Shown piece after piece: positions 27,263-35,173 of a stretch of 64,000 nt of DNA. Below the pieces are notes generated by a model. The model had not been told where the DNA came from. It was given only the letters and a program-made list of their open reading frames with translations, and searched no databases. The stretch is from Sphingobium sp. (GTDB lineage Bacteria > Pseudomonadota > Alphaproteobacteria > Sphingomonadales > Sphingomonadaceae), in contig JAGIAZ010000001.1 of assembly GCA_017744605.1 (NCBI GenBank), positions 62,001 to 126,000 of the forward strand, read 5' to 3'. The first letter of the stretch is position 1. Each line of letters begins with the position of its first letter. Position numbers and translations under genes: made by a program.

Positions 27263-28026
27263 CCTTCAACCATCGCGCCGTCGCGGCCATCTACAAGTTC
27301 GAGATGCACCGCTTCGCCCGCACGCTGATGACGGGCCTGATCGTCCCCGCGATCACCACCTCGCTTTACTTCGTCGTGTTCGGCAGCGCGATCGGCTCGC
27401 GGATGACGCAGGTGGACGGCATTCCATATGCCGCCTTCATCGTGCCGGGCCTCATCATGCTGTCGATGTTCACTGAGAGCATCAACAATGCGAGTTTCGG
27501 CATCTACATGCCCAAATGGGTCGGGACGATCTATGAGCTGAATTCGGCGCCCGTATCGCCGCTGGAGACGATCCTGGGCTATATCGGCGCGGCGGCGACA
27601 AAGTCTCTCAGCATCGGGCTCGTCATCTTCGCGACGGCGCACCTCTTCGTTTCGCTGCCCATCGCCCATCCGTTCGCCATGATCGGCTTCCTGGTGCTGA
27701 TCGCCGTCAGCTTCTGCCTGTTCGGCTTCATCCTGGGGCTCTGGGCGCAGAGCTGGGAGCAACTGAGCATCATCCCGATGCTGATCGTCACGCCGATGAC
27801 CTTCCTCGGCGGCGCATTCTACTCGGTGCACATCCTGCCCGAGCCGTGGCGCACGATCACCCTGTTCAATCCGGTCGTCTACCTGATCAGCGGCTTCCGC
27901 TGGACCTTCTTCGGCAAGGGCGACGTTTCGATCGGGATTTCCATGGCCTTCGTGACCGCCATGCTGCTGGCGTGTGTCGGCATTATCTGGTGGATCTTCA
28001 GGACAGGCTACCGGCTGAAGAAGTAG
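27259..28026 (+). CDS. ABC-2 type transporter permease
   Basis: A 255-residue integral membrane protein with six predicted segments and the ABC-2 membrane domain ([43 protein letters not shown] and a C-terminal FRTGYRLKK). It forms an export channel with the ATPase encoded just before it, with which it shares a 4-bp ATGA overlap. The sequence pattern (FGSAIG, VSPLET, GGAFYS) is like YadH. No periplasmic partner or substrate-related gene is nearby, so lipid, drug or polymer export cannot be distinguished. Confidence 0.92.
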   Translation: MTFNHRAVAAIYKFEMHRFARTLMTGLIVPAITTSLYFVVFGSAIGSRMTQVDGIPYAAFIVPGLIMLSMFTESINNASFGIYMPKWVGTIYELNSAPVSPLETILGYIGAAATKSLSIGLVIFATAHLFVSLPIAHPFAMIGFLVLIAVSFCLFGFILGLWAQSWEQLSIIPMLIVTPMTFLGGAFYSVHILPEPWRTITLFNPVVYLISGFRWTFFGKGDVSIGISMAFVTAMLLACVGIIWWIFRTGYRLKK

Positions 28027-28034
28027 AGACTTTG

Positions 28035-28118
28035 CGTCATTGCGAGCCGTAGGCGAAGCAATCCAGGCCCATGAGCCGCTCCATGGAGCACCGCGGGACT
28101 TCGTCCCTCGCAATGACG
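28035..28118. repeat. palindromic element, family A copy 1
   Basis: It begins CGTCATTGCGAG and ends with the exact complement CTCGCAATGACG. Inside is GGCGAAGCAATCCAGG. The same termini and core recur at 34954-35047. It lies between the convergent permease and glpX genes. Confidence 0.8.
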
Positions 28119-28137
28119 ATGTGTGCGCTCGCGCCGC

Positions 28138-29127
28138 TCAACCCTTGATGCGGTGCTCGCCCTTGACCCAGCGCACAGTGCCCGAGGAAGCGCGCATGAC
28201 GACGCTTTCGGTGGTCATCTTGCCGTCGCGGCGGCGCTTGACCCCGGCAAGGAGCGAGCCATCGGTCACGCCCGTCGCGGCGAAGATGCAGTCGCCCTTC
28301 GCCAGATCGTTGAGATCGTAGATGCGGTCGAGATCCTGTATGCCCCATTTGCGGGCGCGGGCGCGCTCGTCCTCGTTGCGGAACAGGAGCCGGCCCTTGA
28401 ACTGGCCGCCGACGCAACGCAGCGCGGCGCAGGCCAGCACGCCCTCGGGCGCGCCGCCCGAGCCCATATAGACGTCAATGGTCGTCTCGGGATTGGTGGT
28501 GGCGATCACACCGGCGACATCGCCGTCCGGGATGAGCATGATGCCGCAGCCGATGCTGCGCAGCTCGGCGATGAGCTTGTCATGGCGGGGGCGATCGAGC
28601 ACGCAGGCGATGATCTCATTGGGCTTGACGCCCTTCGCCGCGGCAATGGCCCGGATATTCTCCGTCGGGCTCCTGGCGAGGTCGATGATGCCCTCGGGAT
28701 AGCCGGGGCCGACGGCAAGCTTTTCCATGTACACATCAGGCGCATTGAGCAGGCAGCCATTTTCGGCCGCAGCCAGGACGGCGAGCGCGTTTGGACCGGC
28801 CTTGGCGGTGATGGTCGTGCCTTCGAGCGGATCGAGCGCGATGTCGATCTTGGGGCCGCGCCCGGGCGCGCCGCCGACCTTCTCGCCGATATAGAGCATC
28901 GGCGCCTCGTCGCGCTCGCCTTCGCCGATCACGACCGTACCGTCGATCTCAAGATCGTTGAACGCCTCGCGCATGGCGGCGACGGCGGCAGCGTCGGCCG
29001 TCTTCTCGTCGCCCCTGCCGATCAGCTCGGAAGCGGCAATCGCCGCGGCCTCGGTCACGCGCACCATCTCCAGCACGAGCACGCGGTCGAGCATGGAACT
29101 GGCGGCTATCTGCTTGTGCTTGGCCAT
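28138..29127 (-). CDS. glpX: fructose-1,6-bisphosphatase class II
   Basis: GlpX hydrolyses fructose-1,6-bisphosphate in gluconeogenesis using the lithium-sensitive phosphatase fold. Conserved parts visible are VVIGEGERDEAPMLYIGE (about 68-85), the metal site DPLEGTT (about 98-104), and GSGGAPEGVLACAALRC. The 329-residue length is normal. It lies 103 bp downstream of hom on the same strand and is probably co-transcribed with it. This hom-glpX arrangement is usual in alphaproteobacteria. Confidence 0.96.
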   Translation of the reverse strand: MAKHKQIAASSMLDRVLVLEMVRVTEAAAIAASELIGRGDEKTADAAAVAAMREAFNDLEIDGTVVIGEGERDEAPMLYIGEKVGGAPGRGPKIDIALDPLEGTTITAKAGPNALAVLAAAENGCLLNAPDVYMEKLAVGPGYPEGIIDLARSPTENIRAIAAAKGVKPNEIIACVLDRPRHDKLIAELRSIGCGIMLIPDGDVAGVIATTNPETTIDVYMGSGGAPEGVLACAALRCVGGQFKGRLLFRNEDERARARKWGIQDLDRIYDLNDLAKGDCIFAATGVTDGSLLAGVKRRRDGKMTTESVVMRASSGTVRWVKGEHRIKG

Positions 29128-29230
29128 GGCCTGGCATCCTTCTCCAAAAACCTGACTGCCCGGATAGGGGAGGAATGCTCCAATGTCGACAAATCGTCCG
29201 ACATACGGGCATGATCGGAACGATAAAGCT

Positions 29231-30541
29231 TCAGTCGAGAATGTGCATCACCATCGGCGTATCGACGAGGCTGTCCGAACCGCCGAGGCGCCGCAGCACG
29301 TCGTCGATGCAGGCAAGCGCGCCCTGATGCGTGACGAGCGCGACGAGCGCGCCCTCGTCCTCCACCGCCGCGCGCTGGATGACGCTCTCGATGGACACAT
29401 TGGCATCGCGCATCGCGGCCGTGATCTCGGCGAGCACGCCCGGCCGATCCTTGACGCGGAACCGCATATAGGCGCGGCCGGTGCGCTGGCCGGCATCGGC
29501 CTTGACCTGCCGCTGCAGCCATTCGGCCGGCATGGCGAAGGCCGGGCCATATTCGTCGCGCGCCACGTCGATGATGTCGGCGACCACGGCCGAAGCGGTC
29601 GGCCCTTCGCCGGCGCCCGCGCCCTGGAAGAAGAGCCGCCCGACGAAATTGCCCTCGGCGACGACGGCATTGAGGGCGCCATCGACATGGGCGAGGGGAT
29701 GGTCGACCGGCACGAGCATGGGATGGACGCGCTGGAAGAGGCCGATATTCCTGCCGCCCTCCGCCTCGCATTCGGCCAGCGCGACGAGCCGGACCTTGAA
29801 GCCCAGCGCCGCCGCCTCGCGGATGTCCGCGGCGAGGACATGGCGAATCCCGGTGATGTCGACCGAGGGGAAATCGATCTCGGTGCCGAAGGAGAGGCTC
29901 GAAAGGATCGAAAGCTTGTGGGCGGCGTCGATGCCGTCGATGTCGAAGGTCGGGTCGGCCTCGGCATAGCCCAGGCGCTGGGCATCGGCGAGCACGTCGC
30001 TGAACGCCTTACCCTCGCGCTCCATCGTCGAGAGGATGTAATTGCAGGTGCCGTTCAATATGCCATAGACCCGCTTGATGCGGTTCGCCGCGGCGCCTTC
30101 ACGCAGGCCCTTGATGACCGGGATGCCGCCGGCCACCGCAGCTTCATATTTGAGGGCGACGCCGCTTTTCTCGGCCTGGTGCGCAAGATCGAGGCCGTGA
30201 TGGGCGATCATGGCCTTGTTCGCGGTCACGAAGGGCTTGCCGAGCGTAAGGCACTGGCGCGCGAGGGTGAGGGCAGGGCCGTCGGCGCCGCCGATCAATT
30301 CGACGACCACGTCGATGTCGGCACGGCTCGGCAGGCTGGCCATATCGTCGACCCACTCATAATGCGAGAGATCGACGCCGCGGTCCTTGCCCCGGTCGCG
30401 CGCGGAAATGGCGACGACCTCGATCGCCCGCCCGGCGCGACGGGCGACCAGCGCGCCATTTTCCTCGAGGAGGCGAATGACGCCGCCACCGACTGTGCCC
30501 AGGCCGACGATGGCGAGGCGAAGCGGGGCGATATCATTCAT
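29231..30541 (-). CDS. hom: homoserine dehydrogenase
   Basis: Reduces aspartate semialdehyde to homoserine, the branch point to threonine and methionine. The N-terminal NAD(P)-binding motif is VGLGTVGGGV (about residues 12-21), the catalytic domain has TANKAMIAHHG and GGIPVIKGLREG with the lysine and LNGTCNYIL, and an ACT domain occupies the last 80 residues (DRPGVLAEITAAMRD), which indicates allosteric control. The ATG at 30541 gives 436 residues; a longer frame up to 30586 lacks family support. It works with lysC encoded at 41937. Confidence 0.96.
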   Translation of the reverse strand: MNDIAPLRLAIVGLGTVGGGVIRLLEENGALVARRAGRAIEVVAISARDRGKDRGVDLSHYEWVDDMASLPSRADIDVVVELIGGADGPALTLARQCLTLGKPFVTANKAMIAHHGLDLAHQAEKSGVALKYEAAVAGGIPVIKGLREGAAANRIKRVYGILNGTCNYILSTMEREGKAFSDVLADAQRLGYAEADPTFDIDGIDAAHKLSILSSLSFGTEIDFPSVDITGIRHVLAADIREAAALGFKVRLVALAECEAEGGRNIGLFQRVHPMLVPVDHPLAHVDGALNAVVAEGNFVGRLFFQGAGAGEGPTASAVVADIIDVARDEYGPAFAMPAEWLQRQVKADAGQRTGRAYMRFRVKDRPGVLAEITAAMRDANVSIESVIQRAAVEDEGALVALVTHQGALACIDDVLRRLGGSDSLVDTPMVMHILD

Positions 30542-30632
30542 CTGTGCAGTCCTTGAATCATGGGGTCGCAAAAGCGCAAGTGCCATAGGCGCACTTTCCG
30601 CGGTGCGAAAGGGCGCCTGTCAGGGCGGCAAT

Positions 30633-31514
30633 TCACGCGATGGGCGTGGCCGTCCGGTCGCAGGGGCCGAGCGCCTTGAGGAACGCGGCATAATCTTTTG
30701 TCGCGATCGCCGCATCGGAGGGCGCCTGGCCGGCCAAGGCCTTCGCCGGGAGCTCGCCGGGCAGGAAACAGGCAAGCCGATACCAGAGCGGCGTGTCGGG
30801 CTTCGGCAGGGCCGCCGACTCGTCGACAATCTCTCCGAGCGAAACGCCGAATTGCGGCTGCTCGTCGGGTTTGTTGACGATGGACAGCGAGATCGGGCTG
30901 CCGTCGCTGGTCGTCAGGAAGATCTGAGTCTCGCCGGCGCCGGCAATGGCGCCGCTGACATGGAAGACCGAATCGACACTGCGGATGCGCGGCGGGGCAT
31001 TATTGGCGAGCAGCGCGCCATCGATCGCCCGGACGAAGGCTTCATTATCGGGAGACCAGGCGACGATCGCATCGCTCGAAAGGAGCTGGAAGAAATCGAC
31101 CCGATCCTCGACCTTCCCGAAAATCAGGAAATTGCGCTTGGCCCATTTCGGCGGCTTGGCTTTTGGCGGAAGCGGAAGATCGAGCAGGAAACTCGCTTGC
31201 CGGGCCATCGCGTCATTGCCGCGAATCAACGCCACCGTATCGGCCGTCACCAGGAAGCGCTGATGACCCGCCGCCAGGCCGGGGGAGCGCTCCGGCGGCA
31301 CGAGCGCCATTTTTCTGACGCTGACGACGGCGACGGCGGGGCTGGCGGTGACTAAGTCCGCGACGCGCGCATAAGTCGGCTTGGCCACGATGACAGGCGC
31401 TTTTTCCGTCGCAGCCGGTGCGGGCTGCAATCCGGAAAGCGCCGCCGCGGCAAGGCCTGAAATCATTAGACTTCTAAGTCTGCGGGGGATTGCGTTGACT
31501 TTGTCTCGCATCAT
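30633..31514 (-). CDS. exported protein, function unknown
   Basis: A 293-residue protein with a likely signal peptide (Arg-rich start, then MISGLAAAALSGL, cleavage after PAPAA near residue 34). The mature part contains alternating strands and the segments VVSVRKMALVPPER, RNFLIFGKVEDRVDFFQLLSSD and FHVSGAIAGAGETQIFLTTSDG. I do not know a named family; it looks like a sphingomonad-type conserved hypothetical secreted or periplasmic protein. It is divergent from tonB with 225 bp between (31515-31739), which holds the tonB promoter and nothing else I recognise. A link to TonB is suggested by position only. Confidence 0.75.
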   Translation of the reverse strand: MMRDKVNAIPRRLRSLMISGLAAAALSGLQPAPAATEKAPVIVAKPTYARVADLVTASPAVAVVSVRKMALVPPERSPGLAAGHQRFLVTADTVALIRGNDAMARQASFLLDLPLPPKAKPPKWAKRNFLIFGKVEDRVDFFQLLSSDAIVAWSPDNEAFVRAIDGALLANNAPPRIRSVDSVFHVSGAIAGAGETQIFLTTSDGSPISLSIVNKPDEQPQFGVSLGEIVDESAALPKPDTPLWYRLACFLPGELPAKALAGQAPSDAAIATKDYAAFLKALGPCDRTATPIA

Positions 31515-31688
31515 TTCCTCATCGGGGGGTTCGCTCCGGACGCGCTATCCTGCCAGATAATGGGCCGGCTCGTATATCTAAACAAAGCGTTTGCCTCGCG
31601 CGATTTGCCGCGATAGGACTTCTCCTGAAAACCAATCCGAGCGGCCAATTTGCGCGGTCGGCGTGTTGTGGATTTTCGTATCCGCCGG

Positions 31689-31717
31689 TTGGCGTGAAGG
31701 GCGACCGCCCATAAAGA
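31689..31717 (+). promoter_or_regulatory. putative tonB promoter
   Basis: TTGGCG (31689-31694), a 17-bp spacer and TAAAGA (31712-31717), 22 bp before the tonB ATG. I see no Fur-box-like palindrome near it. Confidence 0.4.
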
Positions 31718-31739
31718 GTTGAGGGAGCGTTGTAGCTGA

Positions 31740-32390
31740 ATGGCTTATGCTGATCATTCGCAATCGTCGAGTAGGACGGTTTCGATCATCATTGTGGCTC
31801 TGGTACACGCGGTGCTTGGCTATGCATTCGTGACGGGTCTTGGTATCAAATATATCAAGAAAGCTGCAGAACAGCTGAACGTCGTGGACGTGGCCGAAGA
31901 GCCGCCGCCGCCTGAAGAGCCACCACCACCACCACCGCCGGATCAGCCGATCCCGCCGCCGCCGGTCTACATTCCGCCGCCGGAAGTGGCGCTGCCTTCG
32001 CCCGCACCGCCGGTCCAGGCGACGCCGGTGCTGCCGCCACCGCTTCCGCCCGCGCCTCAGGCTCCGCCGGCGCCGCCGCCGCCGGCTGCTCCGCAGGTCA
32101 GCAAGGCCGCTGGTGCCAAGGGCGATCCGCGTCAGTGGATCACGAACGATGACTATCCGCCGCGCGCTCTGCGTGACGAGGCTGAGGGCACTGTGTCCAT
32201 CAGCTGGGACATCAACGAGCAGGGTCGCGTCGAGAATTGCCGGGTCACCGGTTCGAGCGGAAACTCCGATCTCGACGAGGCAGCTTGCAACCTGATCACG
32301 CGCCGGGGCCGTTACACGCCCGCGCTCGACCAGGCTGGCAGGCCGATGCGGACGCAGAGCAGCCGCAAGGTGGTCTGGAAGATCCAGTAA
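31740..32390 (+). CDS. tonB: TonB energy transducer
   Basis: TonB couples the proton-motive force from ExbB/ExbD to outer-membrane receptors. The 216-residue protein has an N-terminal membrane anchor (TVSIIIVALVHAVLGYAFVTG, about 14-34, with the His in VALVHAVLG), a proline-rich spacer (about 55-118) made mainly of PPP and PPPEE runs, and a C-terminal TonB domain (YPPRALRDEAEGTVSISW ... VVWKIQ). It opens a tonB-exbB-exbD-exbD cluster. A GC-rich hairpin follows the stop codon and may lower read-through to exbB. Confidence 0.95.
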   Translation: MAYADHSQSSSRTVSIIIVALVHAVLGYAFVTGLGIKYIKKAAEQLNVVDVAEEPPPPEEPPPPPPPDQPIPPPPVYIPPPEVALPSPAPPVQATPVLPPPLPPAPQAPPAPPPPAAPQVSKAAGAKGDPRQWITNDDYPPRALRDEAEGTVSISWDINEQGRVENCRVTGSSGNSDLDEAACNLITRRGRYTPALDQAGRPMRTQSSRKVVWKIQ

Positions 32391-32400
32391 TCGAAATTTC

Positions 32401-32437
32401 GCCGATCCGGGCAAGGGGGCCCGGGTCGGCTTCTTAT
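32401..32437 (+). terminator. hairpin between tonB and exbB, possible partial terminator
   Basis: GCCGATCCGGGC (32401-32412) pairs with GCCCGGGTCGGC (32419-32430) over 12 bp with one G-T pair and a 6-nt loop, followed by TTCTTAT. The weak T-run suggests partial termination or mRNA processing rather than full stop, because exbB follows 22 nt later. Confidence 0.5.
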
Positions 32438-32458
32438 CTGACTGTTTGAGAGGAATTT

Positions 32459-33220
32459 ATGATGTTCAACCTACTCGCCGCTGCTGCGGCACCCGCCGAC
32501 GGCAAGAACCCGTACGGTCTGTTCGAGGCCCTGCAGCAGGGCGGTGTGATCTCCTGGGCGATCTTCATCATCCTGGTGGGTATGTCGATCTTCTCCTTCT
32601 TCATCCTGTTCTCGAAGCTGATCGAGCAACAGAAGGTGATCGGCCAGGCCAAGAAGATCCGCGTCCAGCGCTTCTGGACCGCGAACTCGCTCAAGGAGGC
32701 TTCGGCCAAGCTCGAGAAGAACAGCGCCTACAAGCAGCTGGTCGACGACGGCATCCTGGCCCAGGACCAGCACGGCAAGCTGACCAACCCGGTCGAAGCC
32801 CATGACTGGCTGCACGCCTCGCTGGCTCGCTCGGAAGCGTCGATCAACTCGGCCCTGGGCAGCGGTCTCGCTTTCCTCGCCACCGTCGGCGCCACCGCGC
32901 CGTTCATCGGTCTGATGGGTACGGTTATCGGCATCTATCGCGCGCTCATCAAGATCGGCGCTTCGGGTTCGGCGTCGATCGACACCGTTGCCGGTCCGGT
33001 CGGTGAATCGCTGATCATGACCGCGCTCGGTCTGGCCGTGGCTGTGCCGGCGGTGTTGGCCTATAACTGGCTGCAGCGTCGCAACAAGTCGATCGCCGAA
33101 GACCTCAGCGGCTTCAACAACGACCTGCTCGGTTATCTGGTTTCGAACGGCGCCGTCCGTCCGGCCGTCACCGCGGCACCGACCGCCGCTGCCGCCAAGC
33201 CGGCTCCGGCCAAGGCCTGA
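32459..33220 (+). CDS. exbB: ExbB/TolQ-type proton channel subunit
   Basis: A 253-residue MotA/TolQ/ExbB protein. Three membrane segments are visible: about 26-48 (VISWAIFIILVGMSIFSFF), about 134-158 (LAFLATVGATAPFIGLMGT), and about 180-205 (LIMTALGLAVAVPAVLAYNW). Between the first and second lies the cytoplasmic domain. The segment GATAPFIGLMGTVIGIYRA is diagnostic. The start has ATG-ATG at 32459, with GAGAGGA upstream. It forms the inner-membrane motor with the two ExbD proteins encoded next. A two-tier palindrome (33221-33283) separates it from the first exbD. Confidence 0.94.
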   Translation: MMFNLLAAAAAPADGKNPYGLFEALQQGGVISWAIFIILVGMSIFSFFILFSKLIEQQKVIGQAKKIRVQRFWTANSLKEASAKLEKNSAYKQLVDDGILAQDQHGKLTNPVEAHDWLHASLARSEASINSALGSGLAFLATVGATAPFIGLMGTVIGIYRALIKIGASGSASIDTVAGPVGESLIMTALGLAVAVPAVLAYNWLQRRNKSIAEDLSGFNNDLLGYLVSNGAVRPAVTAAPTAAAAKPAPAKA

Positions 33221-33283
33221 CCGTTCGGGCGTGACATTCCGCAGCGGATCCCCACGGTCCGCTGCGGCGTGTCCGCCGAACGG
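33221..33283 (+). other. nested inverted repeat between exbB and exbD
   Basis: Outer arms CCGTTCGG (33221-33228) and CCGAACGG (33276-33283) enclose a perfect 10-bp stem, CCGCAGCGGA (33239-33248) with TCCGCTGCGG (33258-33267). No T-run follows. It starts directly at the exbB stop and probably folds in the mRNA, where it could stabilise the 3' end of exbB or set the exbB:exbD ratio. Confidence 0.65.
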
Positions 33284-33322
33284 TGAAAGCACTTCGCTCC
33301 ATATTTGTTAGGAATGTGATCG

Positions 33323-33811
33323 ATGGCCATTAGTGCAGGATCGGGTGGCGACGAAACCCCGATGTCGGACATCAACACGACGCCTCTCGTGGACGTCATG
33401 CTGGTGCTCCTGATCATCTTTCTCATCGCTGTTCCGGTCGTGGTGCAGAACGTTGCGGTCAAGCTTCCGAAGATTCCCTTCGAGCCCACCACGACCAAGC
33501 CGGAAAACGTTTCGCTGACCGTAAGGGCTTCGGCCAACGGCACCTGCGAGGTCTATTGGCTGCTCAGCAAGGTGAACGCCACTGACCTGCTGACGCGTGC
33601 GGTGGACAAGCTGAAGAAGGATATCGAGAAGGCCGGCGGTGTGCAGAACATCCGGCCGGATGACCTCCCCGAGGTCCATATTCGCGCCGACATCAATACG
33701 CCCTACCGGTGCATTGGCGGCACGATCTTCACGATGCAGCGCGCCGGCTTCCCGAAGGTTGGGTTCATTTCGCAGCCTGACCCGAGCGACTTCGTCGCGC
33801 AGCGGCTGTAA
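33323..33811 (+). CDS. exbD: ExbD/TolR-type biopolymer transport protein, copy 1
   Basis: A 162-residue ExbD protein: short cytoplasmic N terminus with MSDINTTPLVDVMLVLLIIF, whose aspartate after TPLV is the proton-carrying residue in the single membrane helix (about 17-40), then a periplasmic domain. It is longer than the second copy in its periplasmic part (NATDLLTRAVDKLKKD...). Two exbD genes in tandem are frequent in sphingomonads and related bacteria. It is 21 bp from the next gene. Confidence 0.93.
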   Translation: MAISAGSGGDETPMSDINTTPLVDVMLVLLIIFLIAVPVVVQNVAVKLPKIPFEPTTTKPENVSLTVRASANGTCEVYWLLSKVNATDLLTRAVDKLKKDIEKAGGVQNIRPDDLPEVHIRADINTPYRCIGGTIFTMQRAGFPKVGFISQPDPSDFVAQRL

Positions 33812-33832
33812 GCCTTTTAGGAGACTATACTC

Positions 33833-34255
33833 ATGGCAATGAGTGGTGGCCGCGACGACGGCGAACCGATGATGGAGATGAACACGACGCCGCTGATCGA
33901 CGTCATGCTCGTGCTCCTCATCATGTTCATTATTACCATCCCGCCGCAGACCCATGCGGTGAAGATCGACCTGCCGCAGAACACGCCGCCGCAGAACAAT
34001 GCGATCGATCCGGTGAAGAACAAGCTCGGGATCGATGCCGCCGGCACGATCTACTGGAATGGCGCGCCGATCGACCGACTGACGCTGCGGCAGTACCTCG
34101 AGTCGACCACGAAGATGAATCCGGAGCCGGAGCTGCAGTTCGAGCCGGATCCGCAAACCCGCTATGTCGTGGTCGACGACGTGCTTGCCATCATCAAGCG
34201 GTCGAAGGTCACCAAGATGGGCTTCATCGGCAACGAGCGCTACGGCAACTTCTGA
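33833..34255 (+). CDS. exbD: ExbD/TolR-type biopolymer transport protein, copy 2
   Basis: A 140-residue ExbD paralog of the preceding gene: MMEMNTTPLIDVMLVLLIMF forms the membrane helix with the essential aspartate, and the periplasmic domain ends EVVDDVL-like (here VVVDDVLAIIKRSKVTKMGF). It differs in the periplasmic domain, so the two ExbD proteins may form a heterodimer or serve separate TonB complexes. It is last in the operon: a strong intrinsic terminator follows 45 bp later. Confidence 0.93.
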   Translation: MAMSGGRDDGEPMMEMNTTPLIDVMLVLLIMFIITIPPQTHAVKIDLPQNTPPQNNAIDPVKNKLGIDAAGTIYWNGAPIDRLTLRQYLESTTKMNPEPELQFEPDPQTRYVVVDDVLAIIKRSKVTKMGFIGNERYGNF

Positions 34256-34300
34256 TCGACGGATCGTCGACGGCGATTTGGCCGTCGGGAGGACACGGAA

Positions 34301-34325
34301 AAGGGGGCTTCGGCTCCCTTTTTTG
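34301..34325 (+). terminator. intrinsic terminator of the tonB-exb operon
   Basis: AAGGGGGC, TTCG tetraloop and GCTCCCTT (one G-T pair), followed by TTTTTT at 34319-34324. This is a classical Rho-independent terminator. Confidence 0.88.
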
Positions 34326-34470
34326 TTGCCCCGACCGATTGGGCCTGGCCTTTGGCGGTACTCGTCTGCCGGGAGCGATCTTTAGGTGGGAAAGCCTGGC
34401 GGACGGTCGCTTTCATGGATCTTTCCTCGCATGGAGGTGGCGCGGCCAGATCGTCGGATGGCTGGCAGAA

Positions 34471-34486
34471 TTAACCGGTTGGTAAC
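34471..34486 (+). promoter_or_regulatory. CtrA-like site upstream of the PilZ gene
   Basis: TTAACC, 5 bp, GTAAC, that is TTAA-N7-GTAAC, close to the alphaproteobacterial CtrA consensus TTAA-N7-TTAA, 45 bp before the PilZ ATG. The central AACCGGTT is also a palindrome. Binding is not shown. Confidence 0.4.
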
Positions 34487-34530
34487 GCCGCAAACGGTAA
34501 TTTTCCCGCGATCTGTCGGGAGCTGGCGCG

Positions 34531-34860
34531 ATGAGCGCATTGGTTGACGAGTCGAAGCAGCGCGATCCGAGGCGGTATCCCCGCACGTCGGCGCTGATCG
34601 GCGTAAAATTCCGCCGCAAGGGCGAGGCCTGGTTCAGGACCAAGGTGACCGATTTATCGCCGGCCGGCTTTCGCCTGCTCAGCTTCGTGAAGCTGCGTGT
34701 CGGCATGGAGGTCTGGGCGATGTTCCCCGGCTTCGACGGCCGCAAGGCGCGTGTGATCTGGGTGGCGAACCACGAGGCCGGCTGCGTGTTCGAGAGTCCG
34801 TTGCATCCCGCGATCTTCGATCACATCGTGCGCACCGCGGAGCCGGTCATCCGTCACTGA
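34531..34860 (+). CDS. PilZ-domain protein (c-di-GMP receptor candidate)
   Basis: A single-domain PilZ protein of 109 residues. The N-terminal arginine motif RDPRRYPRTS (about 11-20) and the downstream D-x-S-x-x-G motif in TDLSPAGFRLLS (about 41-52) are the two c-di-GMP contact sites. It has no fused output domain, so it would act through a partner, for instance in motility or exopolysaccharide. Together with the EAL protein at 5877 it shows c-di-GMP signalling in this organism. A CtrA-like site upstream fits cell-cycle or motility control. Confidence 0.87.
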   Translation: MSALVDESKQRDPRRYPRTSALIGVKFRRKGEAWFRTKVTDLSPAGFRLLSFVKLRVGMEVWAMFPGFDGRKARVIWVANHEAGCVFESPLHPAIFDHIVRTAEPVIRH

Positions 34861-34953
34861 GCGATCGAATATCCTTGCTGCGCTCGCCTCCTCCCTCATC
34901 GTCATTCCGGTGCAAGCGGGAGGCTGGAGGCAGATCCATTGTGTTGCAACGCT

Positions 34954-35047
34954 CGTCATTGCGAGCCCGGCTTTTGCCGGGCGAAGCAATCCAAGGGCGG
35001 GTAAGATCGGCCTGGATTGCCGCGCGACTGCGTCGCTCGCAATGACG
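34954..35047. repeat. palindromic element, family A copy 2
   Basis: It has the same termini as 28035-28118 (CGTCATTGCGAG ... CTCGCAATGACG) and the shared core GGCGAAGCAATCCA. It lies in the 313-bp gap between the convergent PilZ and ABC genes; nearby 34895-34935 shows part of another GTCATTCCGG-type repeat, and CGCCC/GGGC near 35065 is a small extra hairpin. No gene is seen in 34861-35173. Confidence 0.78.
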
Positions 35048-35173
35048 ATTCAGTTCTGTTCGATCCGCCCTTAAACGGGCTTTCCATTCAACTGAATATT
35101 GCGCGATGATCACGGCGTTTCCGCGTTGACCTGTGGTCGCCCATCGGGTCGCGGGAATGGCGGGCTATTTCGC

